Positions 1 to 11,030 of a stretch of DNA of 64,000 nt are shown one piece after another; positions within the stretch are counted from its first letter, which is position 1; each line of letters opens with the position of its first letter. Source of the DNA: Rhipicephalus microplus (taxonomy: Eukaryota; Arthropoda; Arachnida; Ixodida; Ixodidae); contig NC_134700.1 in the NCBI RefSeq assembly GCF_043290135.1, positions 81,245,500-81,309,499 on the forward strand. Reading direction: 5' to 3'. Made by a program: the position numbers and the translations under genes. The notes below the pieces were generated by a model that had not been told where the DNA came from, ran no database searches, and worked only from the letters and a program-made list of their open reading frames with translations.

Positions 1-69
1 TCCATCCATCCATCCATCCATCCATCCATCCATCCATCCATCCATCCATCCATCCATCCATCCATCCAT
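1..69. repeat. (TCCA)n microsatellite
   Basis: Uninterrupted TCCA tetranucleotide array that starts at the window edge, so its full length is unknown. A similar (CATC)n stretch ends the LINE near 45.86 kb, so this array may be the 3' tail of another LINE lying mostly outside the window (inference). Confidence 0.97.
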
Positions 70-162
70 GTGTTTAGCGATACCACGAAACAAGTGTTTA
101 GCGGATACCACGAAACAAGTGTTTAGCGGATACCACGAAACAAGTGTTTAGCGGATACCACA
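70..162. repeat. 25-bp tandem repeat, about 4 copies
   Basis: Four adjacent copies of a 25-bp unit containing GTGTTTAGCGGATACC followed by ACGAAACAA. The first copy is one base shorter and the last is cut after TACCACA. It abuts the TCCA array directly. No coding potential and no spacer structure, so this is a short minisatellite. Confidence 0.9.
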
Positions 163-239
163 ATTCTCAGAAGAATGACAAAAAATACCATAGCGACTAC
201 CTGCCTACTACCCGAAAGTTTTTATTTTTCCCGTTTCAA

Positions 240-1385
240 CCCCATTACCAGAGGTGTTCTGCAAGGTTAAATTTTGGGTCCGTTATTATTTTTAATATTC
301 ATAAATGACTTACCGCGTTGTCTTAATTATTTTTCTTGTTTACGCTGATGACACGACTCTCTTTTCTCATCATTGGATTTCACAACTCTCGTGTCAAGAC
401 TTCATGCCAAACTTGACTGTCTTGTTAACTGATGCAACTATAATAAATTATTGATTAATCCTTCCAAAACCTGTTTCATGCTTTTTCATTCACCAAACAA
501 AAAACTAGCATTAATTCCTCACCTTTTTGTGAATTCATTAGAGTTATTGCTTTAAGAGATCATACGTCATTTTTAGGGGTTTTATTGGAAACACATCTGA
601 AATTTCAGCAACATATATTAGTTATGTTTGTAAAAAGATTTCATACGGTATCAGGGCATTGTTCAAGCCACGAATGTGTTTTAACGTCGAAACTCTGAAG
701 TCATTGTATTATGAATTCATACACAGTCATCTCAGTTATTGCAATAAATCATGGGGCAATTCATATTCAGTGCATATTTGGCCATTAAAAGTATTGCGAA
801 AACGAGCAATGTGACTCATAACTTTCGCTGCACGTCAAACGCCATCACATGCGATTTTTTTTGCCAGCTTGACGTATTGCCATCTCCAAATTGTACGTTT
901 ATAATGCGTGTGTTTTGTTTTCCAAAATTTTCCACCGTGCCCTCAATATCGACATATTTCCTATTGTCTTGTTGAATAATTCCAATAAAACTAAATTCGC
1001 GGTTGCTCATAACTTGTTATTACCTAAAGTTCGCACTAATTATAGATAAAAGAGGATTTCTTTAATCGATTTTATTATGGAATTTGTTCATCACAAGATA
1101 TGAAAGACTTAAAGCGCATTCATGTCTTTAAGACAGAATTTAAAAAAGTTTCTATTAAACGTACAATTGCTGCATTTTATCAATTTTCAATGTCTTGCTT
1201 TGTTTTGTAAAAAAAAAGTTTGGAATGTTTTTGTGGCTTGCTCTTTCGTTATTCGTATTTCAGCTTTTTCTTTTATTAACATAGCAGGTCCCGCCAGTGG
1301 TTTACTACCTTGGGACCTCCTCCTGCGTACTTACTCACAATGTACTTTTTTCACGCTAATAAAGAAACATGGATTGATCGACTGA
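240..1385 (+). pseudogene. CR1/Jockey-like LINE, decayed reverse transcriptase and 3' end
   Basis: Plus-strand translation in several broken frames gives RT blocks in family order. A decayed GVPQGSILGP-type block with an in-frame stop lies near 265-300, followed by LFLIFINDLP, and then the catalytic YADDTTLFS block near 345-365. A C-terminal part of the type seen after RT (SLYYEFIHSHLSYCN) lies near 695-745, with HNLLLPKVRTNY near 1010-1045. Stops and frameshifts are frequent and the endonuclease half is absent, so it is a 5'-truncated, inactive copy. The stretch 1290-1385 (TTGGGACCTCCTCCTGCGTAC, then AATAAAG) reads like its 3' UTR and poly(A) signal. A 181-bp insertion interrupts it at 825-1005. 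Clade assignment is by RT motif style only. Confidence 0.7.
825..1005 (-). other. 181-bp insertion with 10-bp target-site duplication
   Basis: CTCATAACTT occurs at 815-824 and again at 1006-1015. The LINE reading 'HNLLL' resumes after the second copy, so the segment between looks like an insertion. On the minus strand the insert holds a 64-codon open stretch (residues such as FIGIIQQDNRKYVDIEG) ending in the flank. I do not recognise the family. It could be a fragment of a transposon protein or a truncated retrocopy of a cellular mRNA. Confidence 0.5.
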
Positions 1386-1639
1386 ATATTATTGCCGAAG
1401 TGGGTATCAAGCAAGTGTGCTTGGAGCAGTCACTCAATGAGTGTTTTGAAAAGGCTCTGAAAGGCCACTCTTCTTGCTTTCGCTCTGACTGTGCTGTGCC
1501 TTCAGCGCAAGCCTGGCATTTTTTCTTTCCAATGTTACATTGTGAATCACGCATGTACACAGGACGCGTGTGTTTGTAAAGCGCGACAGTTAGTTTCAAT
1601 GCATATCCAAGCAGAGCAACTTATTCTCACTGCACTCAC

Positions 1640-1857
1640 CAGCATACGCGTGGCTGTCTGGTAGAACATGTGTTTTCCAAGCAAACGACACCAGTTCGAT
1701 GCCCACTCGGACCTAGAATTTTCATTAATTTTTATTCGCTTCTTTCTCTAGGTTTTGGTCACGCATAAAATGATAATTGTTCGCTCACAACGATGCCTAC
1801 GCTGACAGCGACGCAAAATTTCCGCGAAACTAGCTGTGCAACGATATCGCGTTAAAG
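1640..1857 (+). mobile_element. tRNA-derived SINE (GTGGCTGTCTGGTAGAAC family)
   Basis: The head at about 1647-1730 has a Pol III A-box-like GTGGCTGTCTGGTAG and a B-box-like AGTTCGATGCC, followed by ACTCGGACCTAGAATTTT and an AT-rich link. The body (TTTTGGTCACGCATAAAATG, GCCTACGCTGACAGCGACGC) ends in ATATCGCGTTAAAG. The head-plus-body layout is that of a tRNA-derived SINE, and I recall this body from tick genomes. The head cannot be a working tRNA because the cloverleaf stems are imperfect. End points are approximate and no clear TSD was found. Confidence 0.6.
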
Positions 1858-2209
1858 AGAAAAAGACATTTACTCGAGAAATACAGAAAAGAAAACTAGC
1901 TGTGAGGTATACAGCATGCTCTCCGGAAAGGAAGCGTACCTATCGCGTACGCTAAAGCTGTGTGATGACCACCGCATGCATGCCGCATACCGCTAGTGCA
2001 GGCGCCAGCTTTAAAGGAGCATAACATAATTGTGAACTCGAGATGTGGCGTTAATACGATTACTTGGTATGCATGAATTTTTTAAGCGAAGTATTAGCGG
2101 CCTCCGTAACGTACAAGTGATTGTATTTAGAGGTCAAAATGCGTCCAAGGACTCAGCGGTGCATTCCTGGCAATGAGATATTGAAAGTATTTTTTTTAAC
2201 ATACTGCAG
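1858..2209. other. No recognisable feature
   Basis: AT-rich to mixed sequence with no open reading frame of note, no repeat that I recognise and no splice-consistent exon. Confidence 0.5.
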
Positions 2210-2460
2210 GCTCAATCGGCCCTTGCAAGAGAGGTCGCTGCCGCTGGGAGGCGGCACTCATCAGCGACGACCTGGCCGACCAGCTTTAGGCGATCCAGCG
2301 AGCCGTAGATGCCGCCCGGGTCCAAGGACTTCGAGCTGTCGCCAGAGGCACCGCCATCACTATCGATGGAGGGTGTGAAGGGACCGAGGTTAATCTTCTG
2401 TCCCCCTTCCCTCGCCCGAAAGAAACCGCCGGACTTTACATAAAGTTTATTCATTCATTT
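2210..2460 (+). repeat. Probable LINE 3'-terminal fragment with (ATTC)n-like tail
   Basis: GC-rich stretch that switches abruptly to AAAGTTTATTCATTCATTTA, an AATAAA-less but tick-LINE-like 3' end with an ATTC repeat. The preceding plus-strand frame is open for about 50 codons and rich in R, A and G, as in LINE C-terminal regions. Assignment is by resemblance only. Confidence 0.35.
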
Positions 2461-4549
2461 AGCTATCAACATAAATGAATGGATTGCCCTTCAGTAACAA
2501 ACGGTTCGACTGCAGTTCACAAGACGATTCGATTGCAATTCACAACACGATCGGGTGTTCAGCGAGCTGCCAGGCCACGCCTCAGGCACTGAGTGACAAT
2601 GAACGAGCAGCGCTGACGTCGAGACATTTAGTGTTGTCATCATGGGGTACATGTGGTACCCTCTGACAGCGACGCCTGGCTGCCTGGCAACGGCTTTACT
2701 TGCTCTATTTTGTTTGGCTTGCGCAGAACGTTGGTGTGATTTGTCGTTTTCGTTTTCGGTGTGCCACTTTTGGTGAGTCGTCTAGTATGCGTGAGCGCGA
2801 TTGCGTTTATATAAACCGACAGTCATCGCGAACAAGTAACACCCGCGTATCGTTTATATGTCTTACCAGCCAGCGTGGTTAAAGTGTGCATCTCCACCTG
2901 TCTCGTCGCTGCTCTGTCCAACTTCGATTTCAGGATCTGTTCTGAGAAGAGGATCGAACTGATAATAATTGGCCACTCCTCGAATCGCCGCGGCTCCATA
3001 TTTCTCAGTGTTTGCGTCGTCGCTAGGGAGCCATCACGTGCGCGCGTGTCCGTACTTAGGGAGGTGACAACTTGGATCATGGTTGCTTACAACTGGCTAA
3101 AACGGCCCCCACACTTGACGGGCCGCCATGTTGGTTTTCAGTGGCGCTCACTTGGGTTTCAACGAGAAGGGGTGGTTTTTTTATGTTGCAAGTTTTAAAA
3201 GTTTAAGGATTGTTTTCTGAAGTTAGCCGCCGTTTCGTAGAATAGGAAAATTTGTTCGAGACTCAATTTTGTACGAAATTCCGTTAAAACAGTTCGTTTC
3301 TCCCACCTGGTAGACTCACCGCATTGGTAGAGTGAGGATATATAGAAGTCCTATATTTGCGAGGGGGAGAACCTTGATGTCACTGTGAAAGGACTTCAAA
3401 GTCTGCGGGACATTCCTGAAGCGAATTCACCTTATCGCTGCAGACACCTTAAAGGCCTTCTAGTGCGAGGCTCGAGACCATGCTTTACCATATGACGGTA
3501 CCCGTAACGATAGGGAAGGCAGATTAAATAACAGGGTGGCTCACGATGTTTTCTGTAAACCGCATAACTTCACTAGCCTGTTTGTCATACCCTAAATATT
3601 GATGTTGTCCGCGATATAATTTCCCACACCAAGTTTAGTTCCAGCGAACGAATCTGTACAATGAACTGCTTAAAAACCCAACAAGTTGTAAGCACTGCCA
3701 GAAAATAGTGAGCCACTCAGTCATATTACAACAACCTTCACCCTCCCTCTCCCCACAAGCTTAATATTAGGCTAGGAGAAAAGCAAAGGAAAGCAACGAG
3801 AGGCAAACTAATTTTTTCCAGGTCAGAATTCATTGCAAACAGCACCCAAACAGAATCTGGCCTTAACTTATTCAAACCGCGCAATCTCCTTTGCTGGAAG
3901 CTTGTGTCGTCGCAGTGGGCATACAATAAAGCAATAAGGGAACAGTTATATATACGGCGTTGACCGCATATTTGAAGTTCATTCACTTTTTCTCTACAAC
4001 CACTAAATAAAACTTGAGTTCATAATATGAAATCATCTTTTGGGCTGGTTATGCAATAAAAGGACGACAAAAATAACGATGCACCGCCATCCCCATAGCG
4101 CATATTTGGGTTAGGGGAAATTGGTGTCATGAGTGAAAACAAGCAAAAACAAGGACAAGAAAAGCATTAAGGTTCTCTATAAAAAACAAAGTGCTGCTGT
4201 GATTCAGTCTATAGCTGAATTTTCGAATAAAAGGCTTCAAAGTAGGTTTCATGCGGGTGTTTGTAGAGCATAATTGTGTTCTGATACTTCTATTACTGCA
4301 TGAAGCCCCTCGCAAAAGCAGTGTTACAAGGATGTGAGCTGCAAATTCTTTTCAATTACGAATGGTTCAGATGCCTGGGAGCCGCGGGCCTATCGCTTTT
4401 CGCCTACACAGACAGTGCAGCCACCAAAGCAAAGCTGTTGCGAAGCTGTGAGACATTCGTATGTTTCATAGAGTGAGCATGTTAAATGTGAGTTTTTATA
4501 GCCTATAGAAATATGTCTGCAAATGCACTTCCTTGCACAGTGTGTTTTA
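2461..4549. other. No recognisable gene
   Basis: About 2.1 kb of unique-looking sequence. Short open frames on both strands (the longest is about 107 codons near 2875-3198) lack domain motifs, and none shows a splice-site pair that I trust. CpG is moderately frequent around 2.9-3.1 kb. Confidence 0.45.
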
Positions 4550-6885
4550 CATTCTCTTAAAAAGCACATATATCGACGACGTTCAGGTTGGTTTCAAATC
4601 CTGCAATGTCGCAATGTGTGAGCGGCAGCTTCAACTCAATACGAATAAGGTTACTAAATGGGTAGACGAGAATGGTTCACCCGTACCCCTCAAAAGCTTA
4701 TGCGTTTTATTCAGAAGAAAAAGAGGTCTTCATCCCGATTCAATCATTGACCTTCATGGCCAGCGAATAGCTTTGCAAACTGAACACAAATTACTGGGCA
4801 TAATTTTAGACATGAAATTGACGTTCGTGCCCCACATAAAAAATATCAAAAACAAATGCCTGAAATCTATCAATTTATTTAAGGTCTTGTCACAGACGTC
4901 ACGGGGAAGCGATAGAAAATGCCTGACAAATCTTTGCAAAAGCCTTATACGCCCACGCCTTCATTAAAGGGCGATAGTTTATGAGTCTGCGGCACCGAGC
5001 GCTTTGAAAATGCTTGAGCCTCTTCATCATTTGGCATCCGTATTTCTGCGGGTGTTTTTCGTTTTAGTCCCGAAGAAAGTCTGTTCGTAGAATCGAACGA
5101 GTGGTTGTTGCGGCAGCATAAAACTTACATGTCGTTTGTGTATTACCTCAGGGTGAACGCAAACAAGAAGCACCCTTTAAACTCCACAATCAATGACTTG
5201 TCCAGTTCCACACTGTTTGATTTGATTGATATGTGGGGTTTAACGTCCCAAAACTACCATATGTTTATGAGAGACACCGTAGTGGAGGGCTCCGGAAATT
5301 TCGACCACCTGGGGTTCTTTAACGTGCGCCCAAGTCTGAGCACACGGGCCTACAACATTTCCGCCTCCATCGGAAATGCAGCCGCCGCAGTTGGGATTCG
5401 AACCCGCGACCTGCGGGTCAGCAGCCGAGTACCTTAGCCACTAGACCACCACGGCGGGGCTTCCACACTGTTTGATAAGCGTCCTTCGTTTCGGCAGCCC
5501 TACTCGCTTCATGTGAGCAGCCTCGCTGGGAAAACGGGAGTGCCACTTCTTGATCAATGCCTGACGGCTCCTGCAGCACATTCGCCACCTTCTCAATAGA
5601 AGCTCATAAATGTGATACATCCTTCGTGAAAGTTACGCAACAGGCACCTGTGGCTTATATATGCACATACTTTTTAGAGCTTCAACACACTGCCCGACCT
5701 CTTTACGGAAGCGTAAAAATCACATGCTTCTGTGTCGTACGCAGGCCCATATATTTGTCATGCCGGCTTATTGTATTCTGATAGAAGCATCTTCACCACA
5801 GAAGCTTACGTGGTTCTGGTGGCCGTTCAATTCATCAAACAATTAAAACTGCAAAAGGTAGTAATCTACACAGATTCATAAAGTGGGCTAAAATGTCTTA
5901 ATAATCCTAAAGAAACACAAAACCTTGTTCTTGCTCTACTTTACTCTATATTATTGACGTTGTACACAATCAAACAACTCGTCATAGTATGCTGGGTACC
6001 AGGACACCATGAGATCCAAGGTAATGTATGGCGAACCAGCTAGCTGGATCTGTCCAGGAAAACACTGCCAATTGATTGATAGCTTTGCCCGCGCTTGACC
6101 TCAAACCTTTCCTCAAATGACAGCTCAGTGCCTATTCGCAAAGCACATGGGACACCCAAATAATGGACAAAGCGCATGGACACCCAAAATGAAAATAAAG
6201 TGCACATTATGAAGCCACACCTTGGTGACTTACCGCCATTACCGATGTACCACCATACAGACGTAACACTCACAAGACTGAGATTAGGACACACAAACAT
6301 TACACATTGATTGCTTCTGTCCGGTGGTGATCTGCCTTTGTGCGAGAGATGTGGTGAACCACTCACCTTTCTCCACATTTTAGTCCAGTGCCAGGAATTA
6401 TACTCTCTTAAAAAAAAACATTTCACCCGTCACCTACCGAGAACAAATAGCGCTTCACCTATCAATGTTCATTAGTAGGAATCCAATTTTCAATCGTCAG
6501 GCGCTATTTGCGTTTTTGAAAGATGTGCGTAAATTTAACGTAATCTACACTGGTAATCTGTAGTGCAACTCCTGAAGTGAGGTCATTGCGGCAGAAGATA
6601 CAGCACAAAGCACCTGTATCACGGCCTTTGGAGACAAGGACATTCGTGCTGTATCATCTTTCCGTATCATTATTATCAGAAACACAAGCCACTTATTTTT
6701 TTTGTACACGTTTCATGTCACTCTCATGGTTTTAAGCCTTTATGTTTTACTCGCAGTTAGGGCGACAAATTTTAGGCCCCTATACAACCAGTCATCGCCA
6801 TCCTTGCCCTCATCTTCTGTCTAATATATACTGGTGCTCTTTGGCCAACATATGGCCCTTGCGCCAATAAACACCACATGTGATT
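4550..6885 (+). pseudogene. I-clade-like LINE: RT C-terminus, RNase H, CCHC, 3' UTR
   Basis: Plus-strand open frame 4533-4967 reads YIDDVQVGFKSCN...VTKWVDENG...LLGIILDMKLTF...CKSLIRPRLH, the RT catalytic box (Y-I-D-D) and thumb region of a tick LINE family. After a Ruka SINE (5221-5460) the same protein continues, with RNase H hallmarks near 5860-6020: YTDS, then CWVPGHHEIQGN. A terminal zinc-binding block LCERCGEPLTFLHILVQC lies near 6335-6400. The 3' UTR near 6775-6885 contains TTTGGCC and CAATAAACACC, a LINE poly(A) signal style. The start is truncated inside RT and in-frame stops occur in RNase H, so it is inactive. The presence of RNase H favours the I/R1-like groups. Confidence 0.75.
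5221..5460 (-). mobile_element. Ruka: Ruka-type tRNA-derived SINE
   Basis: Minus-strand SINE. The tRNA-like head lies at the right end (CGCCGTGGTGGTCTAGTGG with A-box, then B-box-like GGTTCGAATCCC), and the 3' part at the left end carries the conserved ACGTTAAACCCCACATATC tail. It is flanked by a perfect 15-bp duplication TTCCACACTGTTTGA (5206-5220 and 5461-5475). It was inserted into the LINE at 4550-6885, so it is younger than that LINE. The family name comes from the described tick SINE Ruka, assigned here by recall of its consensus. Confidence 0.88.
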
Positions 6886-7039
6886 ATGATGGAACAGTGC
6901 AGTGACGAATCTCAAAGAAGGTCTGAGCAACATAAGCACTGGCTCACAACTGATTGCTTTATTGAAGTGAAACGGAAAAGCAAAGGAAATAAAAAACAAC
7001 GAAAGATACGCGCGCACCCGATGCACGTGACAGTAAAAG

Positions 7040-8310
7040 ATACGAGCAAGTTTTTTCTAAATATGCCAGCTCGCAATCCAGTAATGCCGTCGACGGTGGG
7101 CTAACACACGTGTCATCGTTTTTGATGATAGCAAAGGCTTCCGCTGTTTCTTTGATGAAGGATTCAGTGCCCCTGCAATCAATGGTCGTGCGGCCGAACT
7201 TTGGGTGCCCTCACAGTCGGCCCAGTGGGCGGAGAAATGGGAGAACGGCGCATCTTTTAAAGCGCTATGACGCTCACGTAGGCGTATGTTGAGACAGCAC
7301 CCCGTTTTCCTCACATTATATTCATCACATGACAGCGGAAGGGAATCGACATTATTTTTTCCAGTGACAAACGGCATACGGTGCTAGACTGTGCGCGTAG
7401 TTCTAGGACACATATTCACACTCGAAGATGACTTATCAATTCGGGCACACAGCGTCTGGAGCTTATTTTTGGAAGAAAAATTTACGTCAGCGTTCAACTT
7501 GTTGGGAATTTATTTTAAGCGATGAGAAATACCATTAATATATGGAATCACCACTAGCCTCATGCCATTCGCTCATTTGGCCTTACGTGGTTCTTCTTGA
7601 ACAGTTGAAACTTTGTTCAAAACTTTTAATGTTACAGATATAGTGGCATGGCGGGGAAGCCTGGAAGTTTTAGATGCTGAACTAAAGCCTGAGGACATTT
7701 TGTGGACACCGGATTTTGTTAGTGCTGAAACAATGGTGTTGACCGCTATGCCAGATTTCACAATGTGAGAATATCTCGAGGAACGGCTGAGCAAGAGCTT
7801 CCTGGACCTGGGGGAAAACTCCCAGCAAACATATTCCTCATACACAAAAGAGACAAATCCAGAAGCTGAATAGACCCTTCCACAGGACCTTCACACGTAA
7901 ACGTAAGGCCTTGTCGTCTTTTTTGAAGCATTTCGCAATGTTGATCTTGCGATTTGCTAAGTTTTCTTTTTTAGCACAATGAAATATGTATCCGCTAATC
8001 AAAAAACTTCACCATTTCAGTCAGAAGCTTATTCAAAACAATGTTATTGCTACTAAATAAAACATCGCAAAACGCCGGGCCTACTCGAGATCCTATGAAA
8101 ATACCCGACCACTGTACGTACACTTTATCGTTCCATCCAACCAAACTTGAGGACAAGTAAAGCCTAAGCAGTTTTAAAAAGCTTTCAGTGCTGATAATGC
8201 AACTTCTGATGAATTCACTCGCATCGTAAAGAAAAGGAAATACGAACCGCCCTCCTGGCTTACAGTAACTAATAACATGACAGGTATTCCGTATAAAAAG
8301 TCTCATGGTC
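7040..8310 (-). pseudogene. Penelope-like element: RT fragment, linker and GIY-YIG endonuclease remnant
   Basis: Three minus-strand blocks in protein order. Near 8000-8300 the RT block reads LRLYLSSSLVGWNDKVYVQWSG-IFIGSRVGP, matching the Penelope motif in which G-I-x-I-G-S-x-V-A-P precedes the catalytic region. Near 7570-7900 the post-RT linker reads EYVCWEFSPRSRKLLLSRSSRYSHIVKSGI. Near 7150-7370 the GIY-YIG-like block reads LPLSCDEYNVRKTGCCLNIRLRE, where the family has C-G-K-x-Y-V-G-Q-T-G-R-C-x-N-x-R-L. Frame changes between blocks and lost residues (the first Gly of Y-V-G is R-shifted, V-A-P is V-G-P) show it is dead. The RT catalytic Y-x-D-D region is missing or unreadable. Confidence 0.68.
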
Positions 8311-9369
8311 TACAGAATACAGCTGATTGATGTAGGGAAATGGTTGTGTTTTGCGCGCAAAATAAGCCTAGACGGATTTGCTCCATGGTGCACAATAAAC
8401 AGCTTTCAGGGGTCTGCCCAATGGGCAAAGAAAAGTGCGGTCAGAATAATAGCAATTGTTCCTCGAAATATTGTTTAAGAGTTGCTAACCCAGTTCCTCT
8501 TTCCCGTGTTCACAAATGTATATATCGGCCAGATTGGTCGATGAACGTGCCTCGAAAAACATGAAAATTCACTGAATTGAGCCTCGAATTGTGAGTCATG
8601 CTGAAGTAATACCATATTCGAAGGTGTGGTCATTTGCTCGGTCATGCTAATCAGACCACGCGAGAAACCTCGAAGGCATATCGCAGTGAACAACAAACTT
8701 TGTGCAAGTCAACCTTCTCTATCGTCACAAGACAAGGAATTTGACATAAATCATCGACCGTAAAGATGCGCCTTGGTTGTTTGCCTTTTAGGATTCTTTA
8801 GGATATGCGCGATACATCCCCATTTGCGTGCAACTACCTTTAAGTCGTTAGCGCGCGCTAACTGTGTGTATGTGTGTTTATTTTCTTGCTGCTTCTTTCT
8901 TTTTGCGCTCTATATGCCTCATACAAAACGGTAGTTACTGTTTCAACAAGGGTTTGTTGGTGCCCATCATTAGTTACCTATAGACTATTTCCCCTAAGAC
9001 GTGTGGGCGCTGCTCTCTGGTGTTTTCGTTTTTCCATATATTGCGACGCCAATCAATATGGCCGTGAAACATCGTATGCTCAATTCCAACCGTTTTTGTG
9101 CGTATTAGTCTACCGTAACACTGTTTATTTACTTGTTAAAGACGCTTAACACGAAGGTTAACAGTTCACATGGTTGCAATAGAACCCCTCCATAAAATAG
9201 TCGAGGCGAGCTTCGCACCTCGGCGCAGGTGACGGGTCATTGATGTTAGCGATGTGTTTACAGCTGCCACAAGTAAAATAATTGTAACACAATTTGTGGT
9301 AGAAGCCCTCACGGGATCCTCATTGTAGAGCCGAAAGACGACTGGCGTAGTGTAAATTTAATCAAAAAT
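8311..9369. other. No recognisable gene
   Basis: About 1 kb without a supported gene. A 74-codon plus-strand frame at 8340-8564 is Cys-rich (CSMVHNKQLSGVCPMGKEKCG) and lies next to the Penelope-like remnant. It could be part of that element, but I found no motif to prove it. Confidence 0.4.
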
Positions 9370-9521
9370 GTTTGAGGGGCAAAGCTCCTTAAGGCGTGGG
9401 TCGTGCGTCTCCTGTATGTAGTAGCCACCTCTCGTTTTAGTCATTAGAATGCCCGCTGGATGGTGGGGCTTGTATATGATAAATATGTGATGTTAACATG
9501 CAAGATGGCGGAAGTGTTCAC

Positions 9522-9598
<77 letters not shown>

Positions 9599-9840
9599 GG
9601 ACAGACAGACAGGCAGACGGACAGACAGACAGACAGACAGATCGATGGACGGATGGAAATAGATACGACAGACGCACGGGCGGACAGACATACATAAAGA
9701 CAGACGGAAGGCCAGACCGACAGGCGGACGGACAGACTAACAGAAAGACGGACGTACTTACGCAGCCAGCGGATGATTCACGGTTTGCCGATAAAACCCT
9801 TCGAAGCTTCGCCCAGCTCATCATCATTCACTCGGAACAT
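9370..9840. mobile_element. MITE-like repeat with internal (AGAC)n array
   Basis: The left end reads GAGGGGCAAAGCTCCTTAAGG. The right end, in reverse complement, reads GATGAGCTGGGCGAAGCTTC, giving short imperfect inverted termini around GGGC-AAGCT. Between them lies a tetranucleotide array (9521-9660) and then a degenerate GACGGACAGAC zone. A second, oppositely oriented right half lies at 63840-64000. I recall this arrangement of flank plus AGAC/GTCT array as a dispersed tick repeat. It ends beside the 3' end of the host terminal exon. Confidence 0.5.
9521..9660. repeat. (AGAC)n microsatellite
   Basis: About 70 bases of perfect ACAG/AGAC repeat followed by copies with single-base changes (GACGGACAG). 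Long six-frame open stretches here (TDRQ and SVCL repeats) are artefacts of the 4-bp period. Confidence 0.97.
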
Positions 9841-9852
9841 AGACTGTGGTTT

Positions 9853-9858
9853 TTTATT
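9853..9858 (-). promoter_or_regulatory. Candidate poly(A) signal of the minus-strand host gene
   Basis: AATAAA on the minus strand, about 113 bases downstream of the stop codon of the terminal exon (9971-10265) and just before the repeat at 9370-9840. Position and spacing suit a cleavage site near 9830. No transcript evidence is available. Confidence 0.5.
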
Positions 9859-9970
9859 GGCACATCGTAATCGTTTGGTCCACCCTGCAAGGCTGTGATC
9901 TGGTAAAGGTGTGCGACTAAATATCTTTATATGCATAAACTCTAGGGTAACAGAATCGCGTATTTTTACG

Positions 9971-10265
9971 TCATTCTTGACGCTGTTCGAGGTATTTGCG
10001 GTAAGCATCGATGATGGAGTGGTTCCATGGCATCCAAGGTGCCGGATCCTTGATAAATTCGGTCACTGTTCCTATGGCCCGCTCCAGGTACTTCCTCGAG
10101 TGATCTTCCAGCTTGTTTGTCTGCTCTTCAGTCAACTGCTTTCGCATGAGCACTCGAGATGCGTCAACCACTTCACGAATACCGGGCGTGAGCACGTGCA
10201 CGTCGTACTCGAGTGGTTGTGTGAAATTGAGCTGGTAGTCTTCGATTTCCAGGGCCTGGTCGATC
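9971..10265 (-). CDS. Terminal coding exon of a group-7-allergen-like secreted protein
   Basis: The acceptor is a clean polypyrimidine tract ending TTTTTTTTCAG with AG at 10267-10266. The exon starts at 10265 with G as third base of a split codon, then codes IDQALEIEDYQLNFTQPLEY...PAPWMPWN...YRKYLEQRQE and stops at 9973-9971 (TGA). The reading is unbroken for 97 residues, with amphipathic alpha-helical patterning after residue 25 (VVDASRVLMRKQLTEEQTNKLEDHSRKYLERAIG) and potential N-glycosylation sites NFT and NHS. Codon quality and the absence of repeats set it apart from its neighbours. It joins in phase with the exon at 52709-53126. In group-7 allergen-type proteins this part would follow the beta-rich half and form the C-terminal helix, which fits. 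The function would be binding of a lipid or hydrophobic ligand (family inference). Next upstream element: LINE fragment at 10330. Confidence 0.7.
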
Positions 10266-10329
10266 CTGAAAAAAAAACAAGCCTTAATTATTTGCATGAA
10301 AAGGTTCAATGCTTTCATTAGTCTCGTAG

Positions 10330-10935
10330 AATATCCCACTAAGTGCAATATCATGCATTTCTTGTGTCTCTCTCACTCATCCAGTAATTTCGGCAATGCC
10401 ATCAATAACATCAACCTCGAGTACAAAACATACAAGTACCTCGGAATTCAGCTCACGAATAACCTTTCATGACATGCACATATTGAATACATAACTAAGA
10501 GTGCATAAGATCTCTCGGGTACACAACAGAAAATTTCCCAAAGATCCATGTCAATTAAAGTTACTATACTCTGCAAAAGAATGATTTGACACCAGCTCGA
10601 GTGTGCTTCTTCTGTTTAGCACAACGGTAAAAAAACTATCATTGACTCAGTTGACAACTGTTCAGCACCTTTCATTATCTGAAACTATTCCCACACAACT
10701 AGTGTTCCCCTAATGAAACCGGATTTAGGACTAACAGATTTCAAACTTAGACGAAAAATGTCCTGCCTGAGTATTTACAAAAAAAGCTATCTACGGAATT
10801 ACCTAACCTAAACAGGAATTCATTTAAGGAGCTTCTTATATACCATCACATCTTAACCATCAGTGCAAAACTTTCATTCTTTTTTGCCATAATCATGTTT
10901 TTTCAGACTCCTTTTTGCTAAATACTAATGTGGCG
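10330..10935 (+). pseudogene. CR1/Jockey-like LINE C-terminal fragment
   Basis: Plus-strand reading contains KCNIMHF, INNINLEYKTYKYLGIQLTNNLS near 10405-10470, HAHIEYITKSA, LECASSV near 10595, and MKPDLGLTDFKLRRKMSCLSIYKK near 10712-10785. This is the thumb and C-terminal region that follows RT in CR1-type LINEs. Stops and deletions are common and neither endonuclease nor RT palm is present. It lies at the 3' end of the giant host intron, 65 bases from the terminal exon's acceptor, and continues into a SINE fragment. Confidence 0.65.
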
Positions 10936-11030
10936 TGGAACCACGATAAAGAACCCCAGGTGGTCAAAATTTCTGGAGCTCTCCACTGCGGCGTCCCGCA
11001 TAATCCTATGATAAGTTTCTGAATTCTTAA
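10936..11030 (+). mobile_element. Ruka: 5'-truncated Ruka-type SINE fragment
   Basis: Contains AAAGAACCCCAGGTGGTCAAAATTT, TCTGGAGCTCTCCACTGCGGCGTC and CATAATCCTATGATAAG, matching the 3' half of the Ruka copies elsewhere in this window. The tRNA-like head and final tail are missing. No TSD recognised. Confidence 0.6.

Noticed and set aside
70..162. Short direct repeats that could suggest a CRISPR array
   Set aside because: Units are head-to-tail with no variable spacers, and the DNA is eukaryotic.
9444..9870. Open frames on both strands over the AGAC array (TDRQ and SVCL repeats)
   Set aside because: A stop-free 4-bp period produces them. There is no codon or splice evidence.
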